Notes under the pieces: generated by a model
The model's input: only the letters and a program-made list of their open reading frames with translations
Told to the model about the DNA's origin: nothing
Database searches by the model: none
Shown: positions 58,602 through 64,000 of the stretch, piece after piece
How the letters are laid out: the number at the start of each line of letters is the position of its first letter
Position numbering within the stretch: position 1 is the stretch's first letter
Made by a program: the position numbers and the translations under genes
From: Allium sativum
Taxonomy: Eukaryota > Streptophyta > Magnoliopsida > Asparagales > Amaryllidaceae
Reading direction: 5' to 3'
Length of the DNA: 64,000 bases
Assembly: GCA_030737875.1 (NCBI GenBank)
Contig: CM060926.1
Location: forward strand, 167,361,079-167,425,078

Positions 58602-59358
58602 TTGATTTCGTCCATCTCTTGGCACACCCAGGTTGTCGCTTCACGTAAATCCATTCCAGTCTGGAATCTCCAGCTTTACTAATGAATGGCATTGAAATTA
58701 TCTTCCTCTTAGGAACAGACTCAAAATAGCAGAAAGAAGGAGTCTCTCGAGTCCGATGCTTGAAGTTGTAGAAGAAATGAACGTCATCGAAAGTGAGCTC
58801 TATGACTAAGATCTCACGGTATGCTATATATAAGGTGTGTAAGTACGCATAAGAATTGGGATGCAGCTGCATGGGGGCAATCCACATTTGTCTTAGAAAA
58901 TCTATGATGAAGGGAGAAAATGGAGGGACAGCATCGACCATGCACATCAACCGAGTGATTGCCATATATCCTTCTGGAGGGTTGTGGGGACGGTCAGATC
59001 TTGAAGGCACTAGAGTGTCCCTTTTCATTATCCCGTATTTTAAACAAATTCGGATAAGTCTGTCGTTGTCGATGGTTGATTCAACAGAATCTTGGGGTGA
59101 TTCCAATATGACAGCCGATTCAAACTCATTAGGAGCCCGATCGTCACCAATCCCTCCTTCTTCTTCAAAACCTAGAGAAACTCCACCCTCCGAAGACACA
59201 TTGCCACTTTCACGATTTCCAACCTCGTAGTCTGAACCCTAATTATTCCATTCTGGATCCGACGGAGAAGATATGTCCTCGAGAGTAATTTTGTTGGAGG
59301 TTTCCGGGGCCCCTTTCTTCTCAGCTAGTCTAGAAGAGCGTCTGGGTCTCATGGTCAT
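58602..59358 (-). pseudogene. Antisense gene of E3, exon 1 (Transposase_28-like), one stop
   Basis: ATG at 59358 (next ATG 59352) opens MTMRPRRSSRLAEKK, a basic, nuclear-signal-like start. A single in-frame TAG at 59239-59241 interrupts it; the same frame continues to 58602. The core PPFSPFIIDFLRQMWIAP, QLHPNSYAYLHTL resembles the plant Pfam family Transposase_28 ('putative gypsy type transposon'). The frame runs into an intron at 58601 (CAA|GTAAAG on the minus strand). Function of the family is unknown to me. Without the TAG the three exons would total about 1165 codons. Confidence 0.75.
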
Positions 59359-59992
59359 AAAACTATTGAAGAAGCAATAGCACAAGTTAGAGTAAATTAG
59401 CCCGTGTCCCCCCGTGCATGTGTGCAAACTAAAGTGTAAACGGTGTATGCGGAAAGTGTGAAATAAATATTTAAAAGTGCGACGCAATATTTTGGCAAAG
59501 TATAAAGGATTGAAGTAGTTCCTGATGTCCAGTTACGTTCGCAAGGCACTATCCTAACTGTCTGTTAAATTGAAGATTATGCCAAAAGTTGATTGGGCCA
59601 GTTAAACGAGTTTTTATGCGTTAAGGTAGACTGCGCTTCGGTTCGGTTCGGGCGCATTCATTGGGATCGGATCGGACCGACGGTCCAGTAGCAGAGCCCC
59701 CATTCGGATCGGACCGACAGTCCAGTAGCAGAGCCCCCGTTCGGATCGGATCGACAGTCCAGTAGTAGAGCTTAGCCCAATAGTCCAATGAAAATAGAAA
59801 GAAGAATGGGTCTGTTCGGATCGGAATCCGAACCGAACCGAATTCTGTGGCTCAGCGGCGAATTAAATTGAAGTTCGAAGAAGAAGATGGAAACACAAGG
59901 AAAATCAAAGGAAAAATTACCTAGAAGACGCTGTGCAATGACAATCAAAGCATGCTCCGTCTCCAACAGAAGCATCCTTTGAGGTGGCAAAA
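59359..59992 (-). promoter_or_regulatory. Upstream region of antisense gene with 37-bp repeats
   Basis: Between the antisense ATG and the 3' LTR. Three 37-bp units (59668-59778; starts 59668, 59705, 59742) carry CGGATCGGACCGAC, CAGTCCAGTAGCAGAGCCCC. Each unit has GGACC/GGTCC-type inverted bases. Position suggests a promoter or enhancer of the antisense gene, or part of the E3 U3. No clear TATA box was identified. Confidence 0.45.
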
Positions 59993-60849
59993 TGTTAGCC
60001 CACTTTGTGAACTGGGCAACACAAATTCGAGATGTGAAACATTGAAGAACTTAGAGAGCATTATAGTGGGTCGGACTGGAGGAATGTAGCGGTTCGGATC
60101 GGAGATACGTTGTTGATCGGATCGGAGTGCTGCTACTATTTGGTTAAAGGAGACACTGCTATCAGGATCAGAGTGTTACTTACTGTTAATCGGAGCGGAG
60201 GGCCACCTACCTGCTACAAAGACAGATCGGAACGGAGTGAAAGAAAACGAAGACTTAGCCTTGGGACAACACCAGATCGGATCGGATACCCCGATCCGAA
60301 CCCCTCCTGTACACTCTTCCGATCCGAACCCATCTTCCACGTCACTCTCTTGCATGATCGCCTAGTTATTCGGAGCGGCTATGACCAGTTCCTACCCACA
60401 ACGTCCACTGCTCTGATGCGTTGTCAACATAGAAATCCATCCGAACCCGAGGCTGATGGGATGGATGACACGTGGCCCCGATCCGGATCGGGTTTTGAGC
60501 GAATTTTCACCTATAAATACCCTGTCTGGAGACAATGAAAAGGAACTTCTTTTTGGCACTTTGAGAGTTCAACCACTTCCATAACCCGAATTCCAACACT
60601 CCCGGATAATCCAAATCGTCTTTTAACATTTGTTTTTAGACAATTGAGTGAATGTACGTGAGTTGTGAGAGAAATTGAGTGAATATCTCATTGTAATTGC
60701 AATAATATCATTGAGAATAGTGATTGACAAGTGGACGCAGGCTTTTCTTCGCCGAACCACTATAAATTCTGTGTGTTCATTTTACTTTTAATCTTATTTC
60801 ATTCTGCTTTTAGTCAATTTGGGTGTTAGAACCACTTTTTGGTCTAACA
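59993..60849 (+). repeat. E3 3' LTR
   Basis: Same length as the 5' LTR and about 97% identical by eye. It follows GAGGTGGCAAAA, a weak polypurine tract. Confidence 0.92.
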
Positions 60850-60854
60850 TTTAC
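60850..60854. other. E3 target-site duplication, right copy
   Basis: tttac after TCTAACA; the flank continues H LTR-A sequence found near 20425. Confidence 0.85.
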
Positions 60855-61768
60855 TATAACTTAACTTACAATATCAGATTAACAAGTTATTATAACATGT
60901 ATGTATATAACAGTAATTGTTTCCATATATTTTAATAGGTTTACATTTCAACAGACTAATCTTTCTAGAAGATTTACATTTCAACAGATTAATCGTTCAG
61001 GTAGGTTTACATTGCATATTAGCAGGGAATGTCAAACAATAAATATACCATTATCAAATAGGTATAACTTAAATCCACTCACCTGATAGCTTTCCAACTC
61101 ATGAATCTGGTCTAGATCCAGCATTCCATTGTTCTCCTAACTGAATTTAGAACCTGAACAACCATGGATCCTTAATTCTCAACTAAAAGAAAAAGGGAAG
61201 AAAGAGGAGAAATTTTAAATTGACTAGATCCAAGAATTTACCTTACTTCGAATAGAATTCTGAACACCTTCTTTATTAATATACATTCTTTTCCTCCAGA
61301 TCTTGAATCAAAATTATTCTAAACTAAACCTTCTATTTTCTGAAGAGATTTGAGGAGGAGGAAGAATGGAAGAGGTTACGCAGCCTTTCTGAAAATGTGA
61401 GATTTAGGCTAGGCTCTGCTAACCTATTTATAGGTGTTCAGGATCTTATCGTACACGCAGCGCTAAGTTAGCAACGAACATAGTTAAGAAAACAGTCAAT
61501 ATTCATTAATGAATCTAACTAGATCTGGGGTGGGTCGACCCTAGGGTTGACCTCTTTTTTTCTTCTTTTTCTTTTCTTTGCGCATGGTCTTCAGTTTGAA
61601 TTGGTTTGAATTATATTCATATATAAGTTCATTATATGTATACAAAACTTCTAATGCCCATTTTACACGTATATATATGCACAACTTTTATTTTATTTTC
61701 AAAATTCATTATGCCATCATTTAATTTTTACCTTATATCTTTGATTGCAACCTTGTTTTGAATTTCTC

Positions 61769-61771
<3 letters not shown>

Positions 61772-61834
<63 letters not shown>
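61772..61834. repeat. (TA)n(TG)n microsatellite
   Basis: A compound microsatellite in H LTR-B. LTR-A has a much shorter TA run at the matching place (21438-21455). Short ORFs read through it are artefacts of the repeat. Confidence 0.9.
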
Positions 61835-61837
<3 letters not shown>

Positions 61838-61965
61838 CATATATACGCATGTATTTTGATACACATGTATATATATATATATTTGTACTTCTTTATATGT
61901 TCGTTTATATATATTTATCCCTTAAGAACATGTGTTATTTTAGCCGTTCTTTTAAAATAAAAATA

Positions 61966-62033
61966 TGGCGTCTACGGGGATCGAACCTATGCCACTCTCA
62001 TGAAAGTCACATGCTCTAACCAACTGGACTACT
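61966..62033 (-). other. tRNA-like segment in H LTR-B
   Basis: The minus strand has TAGTCCAGTTGG then GGTTCGATCCCC, a better B box than in LTR-A (one mismatch to GGTTCGANTCC). Acceptor stem pairing is again missing. Confidence 0.55.
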
Positions 62034-62443
62034 TTGGTGTTCATTGTTCTTTTCTTATTCCTCCATTTCATGTTTGTTACGATATTTCATTTAAACCATT
62101 GCATGTAACCTTATCAATTTGCATGCATTTTTTTCTTTCATTTTCCTTTTCTTATTAATGCATAATATTTGTAAATCATTGCATGCAACATAATTACACT
62201 GCATGCAACCAATTTCTTCTTTCTTTTAACGCATTCATTGCATGCAACATAATTACACTGCATGCAACCAATTTCTTCTTTCTTTTAATGCATTCATTGC
62301 ATTGCTGTTTGCATTAATCTTTTCTTCTTTTCAATGCATGTATTTATTAAATGCAATCATACATTACCATTATTTTATTCTTCTTTTGTATATTTATATC
62401 TATGCATAAATATTTAATTGTCACAAAAATGTTGGGTGTTACA

Positions 62444-64000
62444 TAAATTGTTTTGAAATCAATTTATGTTTCTATTAATTGAATTTAATATTAATTGTCA
62501 ATTTAAATTTTTTTTCTACATACAGTCGAATTCAATTTCAGAATCTGCTCCAATGAGTCCAAAATAGAAAATAATGTTGGAAACATTGGTTGTTACGATT
62601 AAATAGGAATTCGAAACCCCGTAATATATTATTATAAAATTTAAACGGATAAGAATAAAATCAAATCAATTTAATTGCTGCCTGTACTTTGGGTAGACAA
62701 CCCTTTAATTAACGCGTACATATGTTTCCTATCCCCATCTATTTACACTCGAATTCCTCTCCTTTCTCTTCTAATTTCAGCTCCTCAACAAAATAAATAA
62801 AACTGAAATCAATTATGAAAGGAAATCTCTAATTTGTCAAATGATTTCTATGAGTTCATAGGACTTAGCGGTCAATCGAGAGTACCCTTTGTGGTGATAA
62901 GATTTTGAAGTTTGAGATTCCTTAGGATTTATGCGGAAATGGGGAATGCGATTGGGTTTTGGTCATCACGACTTGGAATTTGATGAGGATGGGGCGTCGC
63001 GATCTACTATAAGTAATTGGGGGAACTCGATAGTAAGACAATGAGGATGTCAACATGTTTTAGGTCACAACAGTATGGTATTCAGCGGTGCGGTAGGTGT
63101 TTTGGGAATGTATGAAGTTTGGCAGTAAGAGATACAGGGGGTACAGATCTGTTCTTTTATGGCGATGGGGACTGTCATTTGAGGAGTTTGTCAGGATTTG
63201 AGGTTTGGAGATGGGTCTGTGAATTTTATGGTGGGAGGCAGACGTGAATACTCTGTCACATAGAGGAGGTTGCCTGGTATGCAATGTGGTAAGGTGGGTT
63301 TGATAGTGTTGTTGATTGGAAGGATATAGAGATGTCTGCCAAGTGCTCGATGAAATGCCGAATTGGGTTTGTTAAAAGTTTTGGGATTGAATAAGGTAAA
63401 ATGGACTTGTAGTTTTGGAGATATGGTTAGCGATTAGTCAAAAACAACAAGTTATACATTTTTGTTAAATTTGTAAGTACACAAAAAATATTTCATTTAT
63501 TTTAATAATTAGTTTAAAATTTATAGTCATTTGATCAATAAATATAAAATAATAATAAATTATCGTAGGTACAAAATAAAATACATTCGAGACAATTTGA
63601 GTAGATTCGGTGCTGCAATGATACTGAAATTTAAATGGATATTCTGCAGTTAGAAATCAGGTGAGTAAACTCACTTTCTGGTTTGATTATAATTTATTAC
63701 AATCGAATTTTTATTTAATACGAATACTTATATGTTGTTTGCTGATTGATTGGTTGCATGGCTGTTTATTGATAAATTATCGTTATTATATATATTATTT
63801 ATATTTACGCTTGGTGTTTGCAGCTATTATATATATTGGATATTTTCCATAGTACCATTAGTGGGTTCCTGTAGTATCATTAGTGGATGGCTCTATCGTC
63901 CCACGATATATTGAGTGGACGATCTTCATACCACGTTATCCTACCTTGAAGCAGGATTGGTATTATTTATGTCGTATAACATCTATGGATGCAGGAAAAC
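62444..64000 (+). repeat. Probable continuation of outermost LTR O
   Basis: This is the sequence right of element H and should continue what H interrupted at 1941. It is AT-rich with a small pyrimidine-rich leader-like stretch near 62740-62790, as in the LTRs of E1 after their TATA box. No gene was recognised. Short ORFs such as the minus-strand one at 63060-63284 show no family features. The LTR end is not reached within the window. Confidence 0.35.

Larger units (their letters stand above)
47691..60849 (+). mobile_element. Element E3: Tat-lineage Ty3/gypsy retrotransposon with antisense gene
   Basis: Two 857-bp LTRs (47691-48547, 59993-60849), TSD tttac (47686-47690, 60850-60854) and a PBS-like TTTTGGTGCTTTCACTGAGA (48548-48567). 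The sense strand encodes gag, protease, RT, RNase H, a second RNase H and integrase (48689-54745). The minus strand of the 3' half carries a large spliced gene (59358-55667). The second RNase H and the extra ORF are known traits of the Tat lineage. By eye about 25 of 857 LTR positions differ. Confidence 0.92.
1942..62443 (-). mobile_element. Element H: non-autonomous LTR retrotransposon hosting the whole nest
   Basis: Two direct repeats, 1942-22029 and 23822-62443, align end to end once the nested elements are removed, giving LTR lengths of about 4310 and 4293. They flank a 1792-bp interior. On the minus strand the LTR starts TGTAACACCC, the PBS (complement of TGGTATCAGAGC) is at 23808-23819 and the PPT AAGGGTGGGAGAA at 22030-22042. 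Flanking bases tagtt (1937-1941) and taaat (62444-62448) match at only 3 of 5, as expected of an old TSD or of chance. No gag or pol was found, so mobilisation in trans is inferred. The LTR motifs suggest a relation to chromoviruses. Confidence 0.82.
23822..62443 (-). repeat. H LTR-B (5' LTR), interrupted by E1 and E3
   Basis: Segments are 23822-26271, 47432-47690 and 60850-62443. Junctions are set by TSDs (atata for E1, tttac for E3) and by collinear match to LTR-A (47433 onward continues 20170 onward; 60855 onward continues 20430 onward). It ends GTGTTACA at 62443. Length without insertions is about 4293 bp. Confidence 0.85.

Noticed and set aside
61745..62019. ORFs over the (TA)n(TG)n tract
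   Set aside because: Low-complexity Ile/Tyr and Cys/Val runs from a microsatellite.

Overview
The window is plant nuclear DNA, almost certainly from an angiosperm with a large, repeat-rich genome; the species cannot be told. No ordinary host gene was recognised. By my alignment about 94% of the window (1942-62443) is one stack of nested retrotransposons. The stack was resolved by matching direct LTR pairs, primer-binding sites (PBS), polypurine tracts (PPT) and 5-bp target-site duplications (TSDs). The names O, H, T1, G1, E1, E2 and E3 are mine. LAYOUT: (1) 1-1649 is AT-rich and unassigned. (2) A probable outermost LTR, O, starts at 1650 and seems to resume at 62444. (3) H (minus strand, 1942-62443) is a non-autonomous element with about 4.3-kb LTRs around a 1.8-kb interior with no recognised protein. 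Its left LTR is split by T1, and its right LTR is split by E1 and by E3. (4) T1 (3582-19354, minus, TSD aatcc) has 1.57-kb LTRs and no gag-pol. Inside it lies G1 (6047-15106, minus, TSD ttgaa), a decayed chromovirus-like Ty3/gypsy element with gag, protease and a partial RT. G1 is broken by a 5'-truncated L1-type LINE (7814 to about 10222). (5) E1 (26272-47431, plus, TSD atata) and E2 (34817-45442, plus, TSD cccgg/ctcgg, inserted in the 3' LTR of E1) are related elements with 4.1-4.3-kb LTRs and interiors of about 2.2 kb. The interiors keep only shreds of protease, RT and a chromodomain. (6) E3 (47691-60849, plus, TSD tttac) is a Tat-lineage Ty3/gypsy element with 857-bp LTRs that differ at roughly 25 positions by eye. 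It has near-complete gag-PR-RT-RNaseH-aRNaseH-integrase, broken by a few stops and frameshifts. 

MOST INTERESTING: behind pol, E3 carries a large gene on the opposite strand (59358 down to 55667). It reads as three exons joined by two short introns that keep the frame. Exon 1 resembles the plant Transposase_28 / 'putative gypsy-type transposon' family. The 3' ends of the sense and antisense genes converge on 54746-55666, which holds a dense series of short hairpins, some with changed stems but similar 9-nt loops, and one possible H-type pseudoknot. A second hairpin, in the R/U5 part of the LTRs, is shared by T1 and E3 with compensating base changes. The promoter regions of E1 and E2 carry palindromic E2F-type sites followed by GTCGAC arrays. 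E1 and E2 share the same two stop codons in their chromodomain remnant, which suggests both families spread after a common ancestor had lost its coding capacity. 

HOW IT WORKS TOGETHER: only E3 is close to an autonomous element, and even its integrase has lost a catalytic Asp. H, T1, E1 and E2 must have moved using enzymes supplied by relatives. H, G1, E1 and E2 have initiator-Met-type PBSs. T1 and E3 share a different PBS type and the R/U5 hairpin. Nesting order gives relative age: O, then H, then T1, E1 and E3; G1 after T1; E2 after E1; the LINE after G1.
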